From Candidatus Helarchaeota archaeon (GTDB lineage Archaea; Asgardarchaeota; Lokiarchaeia; Helarchaeales; HEL-GB-A): 39,996 nucleotides of DNA. Below are positions 1-8,274 of the stretch, piece by piece. Under the pieces are notes generated by a model. The model saw nothing but the letters and a program-made list of their open reading frames with translations, was not told where the DNA came from and searched no databases. The stretch's first letter is position 1, and each line of letters opens with the position of its first letter. The DNA is taken from the NCBI GenBank assembly GCA_013375455.1, contig JABXJT010000043.1, forward strand, positions 1 through 39,996. The letters are read 5' to 3'. Position numbers and translations under genes: made by a program.

Positions 1-2
1 TA

Positions 3-236
3 GATTACTTTACTCATGTAACAATAGAACTCATCCATGCCACGCCCTCCAAACTCATTAAAAACGAGCTCATATCCGTCTTTGAAGATATGGCCAACAA
101 TATTTCCACTGAAAATGATTTTTATGTGCTTTTCGATGAAGAAATAGATATGGTATGGGAGGCGTTAGAGTCACTCACGAAATCCCATCCATATATAAGG
201 CCTTACCTTGATAAAATTGCCGAAAAATTAGGGTAA
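3..236 (+). CDS. Hypothetical protein, C-terminal fragment
   Basis: The frame is open from the left edge and stops at 234-236, giving 77 codons of an acidic, probably helical protein that ends in KIAEKLG. The gene starts outside the window. I see no recognisable motif or membrane segment, so no function is proposed. The next gene follows about 30 bases downstream on the same strand. Confidence 0.55.
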   Translation, partial: DYFTHVTIELIHATPSKLIKNELISVFEDMANNISTENDFYVLFDEEIDMVWEALESLTKSHPYIRPYLDKIAEKLG

Positions 237-266
237 AAGAACATAAAAGCATGGATGTAATGGGAT

Positions 267-836
267 TTGAATCAGAAATGCCCTCAATGTGAAAAAGAAG
301 CAGAATTCATCTCCCGCGGTAAATGTTATTGTGAAAATTGTGATCTGATTTTCAAAGTTAATAAACAGACTTTAAAAGCTAAGAAGAAGGGAGAAACACA
401 GCTCCAAAAGTTAGTACTAAAACGTAAAGTACATCCAGATAGTCGAAAATATATTATTGAACTTGTCGGAGGATCCACTGTTGGTATCATAATCATTCTC
501 ATCCTCTCTTTTATCAATTCAACCATTGCAGCCTTTTTTTCCGCGTGCTTCCTGCTCTCTTTTATCACCGTTCTTTGCCAAGTTGAGAAAATTAAAGATA
601 AACCATTATTCATCTACGAACTAAAAGAAAACATACCTAAGGAAAAGGTTCTAGGATATGCGAATAAAAATTGCTCGAATTGTAGAGGGGCTGGTTTATG
701 TACGAGATGTAATGGGTCGGGTCGGGATGATGACAATTGGTCGAGGGGATATCAATGTACCCCCTGCAAGGGATCTGGAATATGTTCTTGTATTTTATCT
801 AAAATTGAAAAAATTCAAAAAATTAAAACCCCATAA
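267..836 (+). CDS. Membrane protein with zinc ribbon and DnaJ-type cysteine motifs
   Basis: This 189-residue protein starts at a TTG. Its N-terminus carries two CxxC pairs (CPQCEK and CENCDL), a typical zinc ribbon. Around residues 65-105 lie two hydrophobic segments, probably a membrane hairpin. The C-terminal 50 residues hold CxxCxGxG-like repeats (CSNCRGAG, CTRCNGSG, CTPCKGSG), the signature of the DnaJ/Hsp40 cysteine-rich domain. There is no J domain (no HPD) and no substrate-binding domain, so it is not a DnaJ orthologue. DnaJ-type zinc motifs occur in many stand-alone proteins that bind unfolded protein or act in redox, so the role is unknown. An upstream ATG-led alternative is not evident. 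Confidence 0.7.
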   Translation: MNQKCPQCEKEAEFISRGKCYCENCDLIFKVNKQTLKAKKKGETQLQKLVLKRKVHPDSRKYIIELVGGSTVGIIIILILSFINSTIAAFFSACFLLSFITVLCQVEKIKDKPLFIYELKENIPKEKVLGYANKNCSNCRGAGLCTRCNGSGRDDDNWSRGYQCTPCKGSGICSCILSKIEKIQKIKTP

Positions 837-955
837 CTATGGGTATCATCTATAGATTGCTGCCGATGGTTGAAGTTTATTTTAATGCTTAACCACCTAA
901 TATTGTATATTTTAAGAATTATAAATTATAGAACAATGAATATGAAAAAACGCTC

Positions 956-2563
956 TTATTTTTTGATACAAACTTTCTGTCCCTTTTTAGTCCTTTTAAT
1001 AATAATCTTTCCTTTTCTGGCTAACTCTTCCAATAATTCTTTGGGAAATTTTCTTTGCATTACATTATAGGTACGACATCCAGATCTGGTTTCTTTTAGA
1101 AATGCTATAACTTCCTTTTCCACCTCAGAGAGATCTTTAACCTTTTCTCTCTCCTTTTCTTCAAGGATCTTATTAATACTTACGTCTTGATATTCAATGC
1201 ATTTAACTCCTTTTGCTTCTAATATTCTCAATGCATCTGCAGTGTAGTCGGGTGCTATGAATAATAAGTGGTCCCTATCCTTGACATATTCTCCTGATTT
1301 CAATAAAATTTGCATATCCATCCAATTACAAAATTTCTCGGCCCACCTCTTATTACAAATTACGGATTTAATTTCTCCGAAAGCCCTTTTTACAATCTCT
1401 CCGCGATGAGTTTCGCTTGCAAAAATATCAAAATGATATCCTGCAACTTCCTCTACTTGATTTCTGATATTAGCACGGTTGAATCCCCAATCGAGTAATT
1501 GAGGAATTGCGTTTTGTTCGCGAGCATTTTTTTCGTAAAGATCTTGAACTTGTTTCCAAATTTCCTGTGATTGGTCGATGTATTCAAAAATTTTGGAGAC
1601 GATTAATTTTACCACGTGGCTCATATAGAAGTCTAGCTTCCCTTTAAATTGATTTAGAACCTCATCCACCCCTAGTTTCCCGAAAGTGAATTCCATAGTC
1701 TCGTACAAAATGCTCTCGGTCAGTTCACGTTTTTCTTGCGCTGACAAATCCATCAATTTTATTTCATTATCTTCAGTGATGCGATAGAATTTGTAAAAAT
1801 TCTCTCTTAATTCCTCATACTTCTCTTTATAGCAGGTAAAGGCAATATAAACGGATGTATCTCGTCGATCAATGATTCCTCTGAGAAACCTTGAAACGAT
1901 AATTTCAGTTAAAACGCCTACCTTATCTTGCGTGATCAAGGATTCTAATTCATCAACCAAGATACATGTAATTTTTCCATTTTGTTGTGCTAATTGGATT
2001 AATCCTTCGACAACTTGGAAAATCCGTTCTTCCTTTATTTCATCGTAAAAATAGGCTCTCGAGGTCATTCTCTCTGTAGTACTTGTGGAATATAAATTTT
2101 TAATATATTTTACAATTTCTATACTTTGAAAAATTTTTGCTAAATCCTCTTCATCGGTATTCCCGAACATCTCTTTAAAGTGCTCCGTTTCAAGAACTGG
2201 GAAAATCTGTTTTCCAAGCACTTTTATGAATTCCACATGCTGAACTACTGGGACGTTCTCTAAATTTATCCGTATTAAAAGGTATTTATCGATGGATATT
2301 AATTTTGGCAAGAGGGTTTCAATTCGATTAAGTAAAGTCGTTTTTCCCGATCCGAACATGCCAAGAATTGGTCGAATCACCGAACCCCCAAGACTTACAA
2401 CGGATTGAATATCCTTCTCTATAAATTCATCAACTGTTGTGACATTATAATCAGAAGGCACCTGAACGTGCTTGTTATCAATAACTCGATTGATGTAAAC
2501 TAAGTCCGTGGGTAATGCCTTCTTTAACCTTCTCAATTTATTTAATAGATCTTTCTTCGTCAA
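956..2563 (-). CDS. AAA-type P-loop ATPase with PD-(D/E)xK nuclease-like C-terminal region
   Basis: About 535 residues. A Walker A motif (GMFGSGKT, near residues 68-75) and a Walker B motif (CILVDELES, D/E near 204-205) give an Orc1/Cdc6- or STAND-like P-loop domain. Around residues 379-399 an FDIF aspartate is followed about 18 residues later by GEIKS (E-x-K), with a Glu-rich helix just before; this spacing fits the PD-(D/E)xK restriction-nuclease fold. The tail looks like a small winged helix ending in Lys/Arg-rich sequence. I chose the TTG at 2563 because AGGGG lies just upstream and it follows the stop of the preceding gene by about 10 bases; an ATG at 2638 would overlap that gene by 65 bases. 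With the zinc-finger gene it forms a two-gene unit. A nucleic-acid-targeting or defence role is inferred. Confidence 0.7.
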   Translation of the reverse strand: MTKKDLLNKLRRLKKALPTDLVYINRVIDNKHVQVPSDYNVTTVDEFIEKDIQSVVSLGGSVIRPILGMFGSGKTTLLNRIETLLPKLISIDKYLLIRINLENVPVVQHVEFIKVLGKQIFPVLETEHFKEMFGNTDEEDLAKIFQSIEIVKYIKNLYSTSTTERMTSRAYFYDEIKEERIFQVVEGLIQLAQQNGKITCILVDELESLITQDKVGVLTEIIVSRFLRGIIDRRDTSVYIAFTCYKEKYEELRENFYKFYRITEDNEIKLMDLSAQEKRELTESILYETMEFTFGKLGVDEVLNQFKGKLDFYMSHVVKLIVSKIFEYIDQSQEIWKQVQDLYEKNAREQNAIPQLLDWGFNRANIRNQVEEVAGYHFDIFASETHRGEIVKRAFGEIKSVICNKRWAEKFCNWMDMQILLKSGEYVKDRDHLLFIAPDYTADALRILEAKGVKCIEYQDVSINKILEEKEREKVKDLSEVEKEVIAFLKETRSGCRTYNVMQRKFPKELLEELARKGKIIIKRTKKGQKVCIKK

Positions 2564-2573
2564 AGTTATCCCC

Positions 2574-3065
2574 TCAATCCTTTTTGATTTGCAAATACTT
2601 TTTATCCCTACCGCGTTGAATGCCAATAAAATTTTCATTCATACGTAAATCATAAATTAAATCATCGAAATAATCTAGCGAGATTTGCAAGTCTCTACAA
2701 ATCCTCCTTCTTATTATTTCATAATCCACGCCCGAAATGTCATTTGAAGGATTTAAATGATCATATTCTTTGAATAATTGGTTTTTAAAATCAGTTATCC
2801 TGACTTTTTTATATGGAGAAATTACGGAAGTAACCTTTTTTTCGATTTCTTCAACTTTCTTTTCTAAATTCATTAATCGCGTATTGACATTATTTACTTT
2901 GACAGGTTCTATAGATCTCAAGGTTTTTTGTGGTGATTTCGATGGAGAAACTGCTATACTTTTCTGTGGTCCCCTTTTTTTTAATGCAGCTTGATGATAT
3001 CTGGAATTTATATGGCTCTTACTACGAGGATTCTTAATATCTTTCCCACATATTGAGCATTTCAT
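2574..3065 (-). CDS. C2H2-like zinc-finger protein with coiled coil and winged-helix-like C-terminus
   Basis: The 163-residue protein opens with a CCHH finger (C3, C6, H18, H24) resembling eukaryotic-type zinc fingers. A basic, low-complexity Ser/Pro/Lys linker follows, then a short coiled coil (LMNLEKKVEEIEKKV). The last 75 residues are predicted helical with a winged-helix-like end (LRMNENFIGIQRGRDKKYLQI). It lies directly upstream of the ATPase gene with about 10 bases between stop and start, so the two are probably co-transcribed and may work together, the finger protein supplying DNA recognition. That partnership is inferred from gene order only. Confidence 0.65.
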   Translation of the reverse strand: MKCSICGKDIKNPRSKSHINSRYHQAALKKRGPQKSIAVSPSKSPQKTLRSIEPVKVNNVNTRLMNLEKKVEEIEKKVTSVISPYKKVRITDFKNQLFKEYDHLNPSNDISGVDYEIIRRRICRDLQISLDYFDDLIYDLRMNENFIGIQRGRDKKYLQIKKD

Positions 3066-3087
3066 CTTTCTCCCATCCGATTCGAAA

Positions 3088-3210
3088 CTAATTTACTACC
3101 CAATGTTTTATCAAATCTTCCCTATTATCTTGTATTAACTTTTTCAATGAAGTGGTGTTTTTAAATTCATCAGGGCAAGCACGCCACCATAAAGTTTTAT
3201 AAAATTTCAT
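3088..3210 (-). CDS. Possible small protein upstream of the zinc-finger gene
   Basis: A 40-codon ATG frame (MKFYKTLWWR at the start, IKHWVVN at the end) sits 22 bases upstream of the zinc-finger gene on the same strand. Tryptophan-rich and charged composition looks protein-like, but the ribosome-binding site is weak and no family is recognised. It could be the decayed end of a longer gene rather than an intact one. Confidence 0.3.
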   Translation of the reverse strand: MKFYKTLWWRACPDEFKNTTSLKKLIQDNREDLIKHWVVN

Positions 3211-3319
3211 TCCAAAGACGGCACAAATTTAGTTTTTTTTCCGTTATTGAAACTCTCCCGACGAAAATCCAAAACACTAAAAACGCGCGGACTCGTTCAC
3301 AAGACAACAGGCAAGGAGC

Positions 3320-3349
3320 TTATATAGTCTTTTACCACACTCATGGTGG
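3320..3349 (+). promoter_or_regulatory. TATA-like box and short inverted repeat upstream of the RHH gene
   Basis: TTATATA at 3320-3326 is a plausible archaeal TATA box about 70 bases before the regulator start. Just downstream, CCAC (3335-3338) and GTGG (3346-3349) form an inverted repeat near the expected transcription start, a position suited to autorepression by the ribbon-helix-helix protein. The arms are only four bases, so this is tentative. Confidence 0.3.
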
Positions 3350-3391
3350 AATCATCTAACAAAAATATGTGATCTATGAAGAAGTAGGTGT

Positions 3392-3565
3392 GTGATCTTG
3401 GTCTTGAAGGAACGCGGGTACCGGCAGGTGTCGCTACCGATCCCATTGATCGAACGCATCGAGAAGTACATCAACAATCACAAGGATGAGGGGTTCACCT
3501 CGATCCCGGAATTCATCCGGCAGGCCATCCGCGAAAAAATTGAGCGCGCCACGAAGAATGGTTAG
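3392..3565 (+). CDS. Ribbon-helix-helix (MetJ/Arc/CopG-like) DNA-binding protein
   Basis: A 57-codon frame starts at GTG 3392 (in-frame TTG alternatives at 3398 and 3404) and ends at TAG 3563-3565. The protein has the RHH layout: a short polar beta strand (YRQVSLPIPL), helix 1 (IERIEKYINNH), a turn with GFTSIPEFIR and helix 2 ending EKIERATKNG. The G[FY]xSxxEFIRxAIRE pattern is typical of archaeal CopG/NikR-like N-terminal domains. RHH proteins bind DNA as dimers and often act as antitoxins or autoregulators. The stretch is noticeably more GC-rich than its surroundings, which could mean recent transfer. No partner gene follows on the same strand. Confidence 0.75.
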   Translation: MILVLKERGYRQVSLPIPLIERIEKYINNHKDEGFTSIPEFIRQAIREKIERATKNG

Positions 3566-3790
3566 ATTGCTCTCATTCATCCCTCTCTTTTTCTGTTTGG
3601 ATACTTTATGAGCCCCGCAAGGATGTCCCACGCGAATGCCATCGGGGAATGCAATTACATAGGTCATATTGAAAACTTTTTAAATTATAAATATAAGACG
3701 TTCATATTCTTCTGCGTCTCTTGGGCCTCTTTTACGCTAAAAATCGTTTTAAAAAAGCCAGTTCGAGCCCTTTCAAGTTTTAAGATGCTA

Positions 3791-4150
3791 TTAAAGGTGG
3801 TGTTTGTAGTACTTTCCGCGATGTCCTACTTCCGCAAACCGAAGGAACTTGTTCGGTATTTCTTTACAATCGGGACATCCGCGAATTTCTTGCCAGAGTT
3901 CCTTACGGCACTCCTCACAGATGACGAATGAGACCCGGTGATTTTTAATCACACTTCGCCGCAGACCAGTGTACTCCGGGTCTTTCAACAGTTTACTATA
4001 TTTATACGGTTCCGCTACTAAATATTCATCAATATAATTTTGTATTTGGGTTTGGACTTTCCGATCCCGCAATTTTTTGAATTGCTTCTTGAAAGATATG
4101 GCATAGTCATAATCATAAGGATTCGCTGAATTCCCCACGCTTAACGACAT
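3791..4150 (-). CDS. RelE/ParE-like toxin with zinc-binding insertion
   Basis: The 119-residue protein fits a RelE-superfamily mRNA interferase: an N-terminal strand and helix pair (ISFKKQFKKLRDR), then KLLKDPEYTGLRRSVIKNHR and the strand RVSFVIC, and a C-terminal strand LRFAEVGHRGKYY. Between the last two strands sit C78-x2-C81 and C92-x2-C95, a small zinc knuckle absent from classical RelE. The ATG at 4150 has a strong GAGGAGAGGGG upstream. It overlaps the 3' end of the antitoxin gene by 38 bases, a coupling typical of toxin-antitoxin operons. Ribosome-dependent mRNA cleavage is the family's usual activity; it is inferred here. Confidence 0.75.
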   Translation of the reverse strand: MSLSVGNSANPYDYDYAISFKKQFKKLRDRKVQTQIQNYIDEYLVAEPYKYSKLLKDPEYTGLRRSVIKNHRVSFVICEECRKELWQEIRGCPDCKEIPNKFLRFAEVGHRGKYYKHHL

Positions 4151-4772
4151 CCCCTCTCCTCAGATCATCCAATCCCTCTTTAATCGATTGTTGCGATTCC
4201 GCATTGAATAACACTTCGAGTGTCATGATCCATTCGGGCGAAATATTGAACGGGTGCCGAATTTCATGAGCGGGAAGCCTTCCGATAAGTGCAGTATGCA
4301 TTGGTACGTCCTTAATGGGAACATCCTGAAACAAAGTCTGGTAAACCCGCGTTTTGATGGTGTTTATGGGCAAAGGTCTTAAATGGTCAATCACCCGGTC
4401 GAATATGGCGAATTGGGAGCGGTTTTTCTTAATAAGCTTTTTTATCAATTTAACCACATTCCCTGCGCTCATCATAGGATATGTTATTCGCGCTTGGGAA
4501 TCCATCTCTTTCTGAGGAATCTTGGCTGCTTTTACCAACCCACTCTCGGCGAGACTGTTGATACATTCATCAATGCTTTTGGAAAATGGACCGTATTTAT
4601 ACCGGATAAAGCTAAACCCACACGTCTGATACCCTTTTTCATTACCATTCGATTGAGAAAGGAAGATGATTTTCTGCAGTTTCGTGATCTTGATCCCCGT
4701 CTCAAACTTGTTGATGGTGTAGAGCAAGAACAGCTGATCCAACAATGGCTGTATCGAAACGCTTTCTTGCAT
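4113..4772 (-). CDS. Panacea (SocA/DUF4065-like) antitoxin-type protein
   Basis: A 219-residue protein whose first 90 residues match the Panacea/SocA-like pattern: helix, then ITKLQKIIFLSQ, a long loop and FSFIRYKYGPFSKSIDECINSLAESGLV. The KYGPFS block after KLQKhhFL is the family hallmark. The family is known as an antitoxin domain paired with many unrelated toxins. The ATG at 4772 has AGGAGGT upstream. The downstream RelE-like toxin gene overlaps it by 38 bases, so this reads as a toxin-antitoxin pair with the antitoxin first. The C-terminal half is unassigned and may hold the toxin-binding part. Confidence 0.75.
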   Translation of the reverse strand: MQESVSIQPLLDQLFLLYTINKFETGIKITKLQKIIFLSQSNGNEKGYQTCGFSFIRYKYGPFSKSIDECINSLAESGLVKAAKIPQKEMDSQARITYPMMSAGNVVKLIKKLIKKNRSQFAIFDRVIDHLRPLPINTIKTRVYQTLFQDVPIKDVPMHTALIGRLPAHEIRHPFNISPEWIMTLEVLFNAESQQSIKEGLDDLRRGDVVKRGEFSESL

Positions 4773-4935
4773 ATGTTACTAACCTCCTGTTGGAGTGTAT
4801 AATAACTGACGCTTAAATAGTTATAGTTTTTTTCCTTAACACCATCAGTTTTACAAACACCATACGCCTTTAATTCGGTCACCCAAGAGTTCATCAAGGT
4901 CGGGGAAGTGGCTCCTTAACTTGCTGGACATGATT

Positions 4936-5448
4936 TCAATCTCTAATTAATCTCTTTAATAAATCAGTTAATTCTGGATCGATATGAGATTTTGCCATTC
5001 CATCAATGAAGGGACCTATATGTTTTCTCTTTCTAAATTTTTTACCAAACACTCTCAATAATTTTTTCAAATTCTTGAGCTTCCCTCGCTTATCTTCTGG
5101 GATCTCAGAATAAAAATCAATAATATCATCTCTTTCAATTCCATAAATTTTCTCTATTAACTCTAATTGATAAAAGTTGATATAACTCTCAATTGCTTTC
5201 TTTTCAAGGACAAAAATCGAATTTTCTAGTAATTCTATTTGAGACTCTGTTATGTCGGGATTTTTCTTCCGTACAAAATCTACAATTTCTTGGACCTTTT
5301 CACTTTTTGCTTTTTTATCTGAATCAATTATAATGAATAATTCATGTGTTACATTCAAATTAAGTAAGAAATAGATTAGTCCTGCGTAATTCTTAATATT
5401 TGAACCGCTTGAAGGAATAAAAATTGCTTGATTTGGAATATCCTCCAA
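4936..5448 (-). CDS. TOPRIM-like protein (OLD-nuclease C-terminal domain type)
   Basis: About 170 residues from a TTG at 5448. GSNIKNYAGLIYFLLNL, then LFIIIDSDKKAKSEK and IFVLEKKAIESYINF follow the order of the TOPRIM domain of OLD-family nucleases: a glycine loop, an acidic DxD strand and an LxxxxIExY strand-helix. The usual N-terminal VEG glutamate strand is not visible, so activity is doubtful. The frame stays open upstream to about 5533 and encodes plausible protein (YRVGEFLLHLSEFYNSII), so the real protein may begin earlier or be the second half of the upstream gene after a frameshift. OLD-type TOPRIM proteins are common in phage-defence systems. Confidence 0.5.
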   Translation of the reverse strand: MEDIPNQAIFIPSSGSNIKNYAGLIYFLLNLNVTHELFIIIDSDKKAKSEKVQEIVDFVRKKNPDITESQIELLENSIFVLEKKAIESYINFYQLELIEKIYGIERDDIIDFYSEIPEDKRGKLKNLKKLLRVFGKKFRKRKHIGPFIDGMAKSHIDPELTDLLKRLIRD

Positions 5449-5456
5449 TCTGTCAA

Positions 5457-6140
5457 TTATTGAATTATAAAACTCTGATAGATGTAATAGAAATTCGCCA
5501 ACACGGTATAATGAAGATTCATAATTTTTCTTTCATCTGGGTCAGTATCTGGGTCTGTATATATGTCTGTTGGACGATTTGTTCTAGGAACGATGAATTT
5601 TAGCCAAAAAACCTCGTAGTTGGGGAAGTTGGTTTCGATAAATAGATCCCATGCGGATTGTTCGATTTCATCACCATCCTCCCTTAATCGATAGGACGCC
5701 GTTTCAAGATCCCTACTGATTTTCTCTGTAAGGGGTTCGGCTCGAAATTCTAATTTTTGTTCAATTATCAATTGATTAAGTTGTTGTCTTTGGTCGGGAA
5801 CTGGTCTTATTAGTTCTGGGATGACTTCAAAACCTGATGGAGTAAAATCTGGGCGCATTTCTCTATAATTACCCTTTGATGGCGGCGTTCCACCTGATGG
5901 GAGAAGACCAGCAGAAGGTAAGGTCGCACCTGATGGTGGTGTCGTCTTTGATGGAGGGCGTTCGGGTGCATTATAAGAACGTGCAACTGGGTTATAAGGT
6001 TCTCCTGCTGTCTCAGGTCTCGAATGTCTGGTAGCTTCTCGGTCAGGGGCGGGCGAAAGGTCAAAATCAGGGAATTCTTTAAGACTTTCATTATTTTCAA
6101 GCTGTTTTTCCTTTTTCTTCCTTTCATAATCAGGGGTCAT
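5457..6140 (-). CDS. Hypothetical protein with Pro/Ser-rich linker, possibly frameshifted
   Basis: About 227 residues from ATG 6140, chosen because GGAG lies about seven bases upstream; another ATG lies at 6155. The N-terminus is charged, residues about 40-90 are a Pro/Ser/Gly-rich disordered stretch with repeated PPSG/PPSK units, and the C-terminal third is ordered (WDLFIETNFPNYEVFWLKFI). No family is recognised. The end is suspicious: in the -1 frame, from an A5 run near 5530, an open frame leads straight into the TOPRIM-like gene. A single-base change or a -1 ribosomal shift would join both into one protein of about 410 residues. Confidence 0.5.
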   Translation of the reverse strand: MTPDYERKKKEKQLENNESLKEFPDFDLSPAPDREATRHSRPETAGEPYNPVARSYNAPERPPSKTTPPSGATLPSAGLLPSGGTPPSKGNYREMRPDFTPSGFEVIPELIRPVPDQRQQLNQLIIEQKLEFRAEPLTEKISRDLETASYRLREDGDEIEQSAWDLFIETNFPNYEVFWLKFIVPRTNRPTDIYTDPDTDPDERKIMNLHYTVLANFYYIYQSFIIQ

Positions 6141-6349
6141 TAAAAACTCCCTCATTAAATTTTTTTATATCCAAGGGTATCCTCCATACCACTTCCATTT
6201 TTTATCCGTTTAAGTTCTTAAATTCTTACTATCCACCAAAAACCTTTTAAGGAGAATTTTATACCAAACTTTTTCAAATTGTAGAAATGCGCAAAAGGGC
6301 AATTTCCCTTCCAATATATTTTTTCTTCATTGAAAAGCAAATATGATGG

Positions 6350-6751
6350 TTACTCTTCCGCCTTACTGGCAACGATGATGATGCCCCCGACGACCATCAG
6401 GGCCGCTTCCAACGAAATGTACTTCACATGCCCACCGGCAAGCCAAGCCATGAGCGAGTATTGTTCAAAAGCCCACCAGTTGTAGGACATGTACGGGGCA
6501 GTGCCCGCGATGGTCGCACATACGATGGAAACCATGCCGATGAGCAATAAAAGGAAGCCGCCCGCGCGCAGTTTTGCCAGTCCCAAGATCCCGCCGAGCA
6601 GGGCAATGGCCGCCACGACGAGATTGATGATCCAGGCAGTCGAGTACGGTTCGCCTAGACCCAAGACACCAATGCTTAAGAGGCAGGTAATTAACACTAA
6701 AAGCCCGCCGATCAGGGCAAGCACGCCGCCAACCACTCTTCGATTTGCCAC
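6350..6751 (-). CDS. Small four-helix membrane protein
   Basis: The 133-residue product has four hydrophobic segments (about residues 8-30, 40-62, 65-88 and 108-129) with Gly/Ala-rich cores and short loops; the third loop is aromatic (YMSYNWWAFEQYS). The GTG start at 6751 has GGAGG about ten bases upstream. It is more GC-rich than its neighbours. Small archaeal tetraspan proteins of this kind are often annotated only as hypothetical, and no substrate can be inferred. Confidence 0.7.
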   Translation of the reverse strand: MANRRVVGGVLALIGGLLVLITCLLSIGVLGLGEPYSTAWIINLVVAAIALLGGILGLAKLRAGGFLLLLIGMVSIVCATIAGTAPYMSYNWWAFEQYSLMAWLAGGHVKYISLEAALMVVGGIIIVASKAEE

Positions 6752-6809
6752 TTGAATTCAACCTCCTTAACTTGAAGTGATAAAAAACAATTTTTCTTCT
6801 TTTTTTAAT

Positions 6810-7982
6810 TTATTTGATTCCGAAAAATGTTGTTGCAAAATAATCGAATAAATCTCGTTCTTCTTTCATTCTGTCAAAAAAGATTTTCATTTTCCTTAAC
6901 AGGTCATTGATATTCTCAGAACTACTAAGTTGCATCATGATATTCCCCGCTGTTTTTAATTCTCTTCCCAAATCTTTTTTCCAAATTTTTGCATATTGTC
7001 GTAAGTAATTTGAATCAAATTTCTGGTCATCAAGCGCTTGGTTTGCCATAATTGCCGCATCTTCTCCAGAAGCCATAGATTGATAAATTCCTTCCCCGCT
7101 GATTGAAGAGGCAACTCCTAGTGCATCTCCAGCCAAGAGAACTCTGTCGGAATAACTTTGGTTTAAATATAAAGCCGTAGATGTGGGAATCAATGCTGCC
7201 TTAAACTTCTTTGTAATTTCAAATGATTTGGGAAGGAGCATTTCCTCTTTTAAATAATCAAGAAATTCCAGAAAACTTCGCCCCATTTCCCTCCCCTGCT
7301 TTGTTGGCCCTCCAATCTCAACATTAACATGGGTTTTTTTGGGAAATGCCCATGCATATCCAATTATGTTCCCAAATCCATAATAATAATGCGTTGGTCT
7401 ATTTCGCCCAAAATTTTCATCGAGAAACTCTTCAGGAACTTGAAATTCTGACTCCACGCACAAGCCTTTACTCATCACGCCTGGTTTTTCATGGATATTA
7501 CACTTTTTCGCAATAAGACTTCGAACTCCATCTGCCCCTATTACGATGTCCGCAGAATGAGAACTGCCATTCTGCGTCAAAACCTTGGCTCTATTTTCGG
7601 CAACCACCAAATCAATGACTTCATTACCGCCAATAAACTTAACTCCCTTTGAAACTGCAAGCTCCTTCAAATAATTATCAAATTTCAACCTTAATGCTAA
7701 ATAACCCACGGGTTGTTCCTTAATCCAACTCAATTTAGCTAAATCTGGACCATAAAAATGACTTCCATAAGTCGGGACTTCCGTTATTTCACTGATTTTC
7801 CCCTTTAAGTATTTGAATCGGCGAAAAACTCTGCTGGTAAGATAGCCTCCACAGACTTTATCTCGTGGGAAATTTTCTTTGTCTATTAACAGAACATTTC
7901 TGTTAAATTTTTCTGCTAAAAAGAGCGCACAAGTGGATCCGGCGGGTCCTGCTCCGACAATAATGACATCATATTTTTGCAT
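6810..7982 (-). CDS. Geranylgeranyl reductase family FAD-dependent oxidoreductase
   Basis: The 390-residue protein begins with the FAD dinucleotide motif GAGPAGS (residues 11-17), a family-typical FPRDKVCGG (C44) and a second nucleotide-contact block VLLAGDALGVASSISGEGI. This is the family that reduces the double bonds of geranylgeranyl chains in archaeal ether lipids, using FAD; related members reduce chlorophyll side chains or menaquinone. Length fits the family (about 390-410). A 49-residue membrane microprotein ends nine bases upstream, so they are probably co-transcribed. Lipid saturation is the likely role, but paralogues with other substrates are common in archaea. Confidence 0.85.
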   Translation of the reverse strand: MQKYDVIIVGAGPAGSTCALFLAEKFNRNVLLIDKENFPRDKVCGGYLTSRVFRRFKYLKGKISEITEVPTYGSHFYGPDLAKLSWIKEQPVGYLALRLKFDNYLKELAVSKGVKFIGGNEVIDLVVAENRAKVLTQNGSSHSADIVIGADGVRSLIAKKCNIHEKPGVMSKGLCVESEFQVPEEFLDENFGRNRPTHYYYGFGNIIGYAWAFPKKTHVNVEIGGPTKQGREMGRSFLEFLDYLKEEMLLPKSFEITKKFKAALIPTSTALYLNQSYSDRVLLAGDALGVASSISGEGIYQSMASGEDAAIMANQALDDQKFDSNYLRQYAKIWKKDLGRELKTAGNIMMQLSSSENINDLLRKMKIFFDRMKEERDLFDYFATTFFGIK

Positions 7983-7991
7983 TATTTTACG

Positions 7992-8141
7992 CTACATTTC
8001 AATTGATGGTAAGAAAATAGAAATCAGCACTACAATTATCCCCACAATAATCAACAAAGAATCCAGAAATACAATTCCCAACACGAAACTTAGCACTCCC
8101 CCAATTGTTAGAATAAGTGAAATAACGTCCCTTTTCCGCAA
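7992..8141 (-). CDS. Small membrane protein, two hydrophobic segments, upstream of the reductase
   Basis: A 49-residue protein starting at TTG 8141, with AAAGGGAT immediately upstream. After MRKRDVIS it is almost entirely hydrophobic, with two short helices separated by a Leu-Asp turn. It ends nine bases before the reductase gene, so the two probably form an operon, and it may anchor the enzyme to the membrane. Its N-terminus resembles that of the 32-residue protein encoded at 8275-8373 (KRD-like start then hydrophobic). No family is recognised. Confidence 0.55.
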   Translation of the reverse strand: MRKRDVISLILTIGGVLSFVLGIVFLDSLLIIVGIIVVLISIFLPSIEM

Positions 8142-8274
8142 AGTTTATCCCTTTCATTATCAAATTGCTTTAAACTTGACAAAATGATTTTTAATTTAAG
8201 TATTGATTTCTGAAATAGCTTGTTTGGTACAAGAATTTAAAGCTATTCATTTGAAGCCGAATAAATCCATTCCG

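Noticed and set aside
2563..2638. ATG-led extension of the AAA ATPase gene
   Set aside because: It would overlap the upstream gene and lacks a binding site; the TTG at 2563 has AGGGG just upstream.
3434..3667. 77-codon minus-strand frame opposite the RHH gene
   Set aside because: It mirrors the codons of the ribbon-helix-helix gene, whose plus-strand product has a clear family pattern.
4532..4897. 121-codon minus-strand frame upstream of and overlapping the Panacea gene
   Set aside because: It lies mostly inside the antitoxin gene in another frame, has a serine/arginine-rich composition without motifs and no ribosome-binding site.
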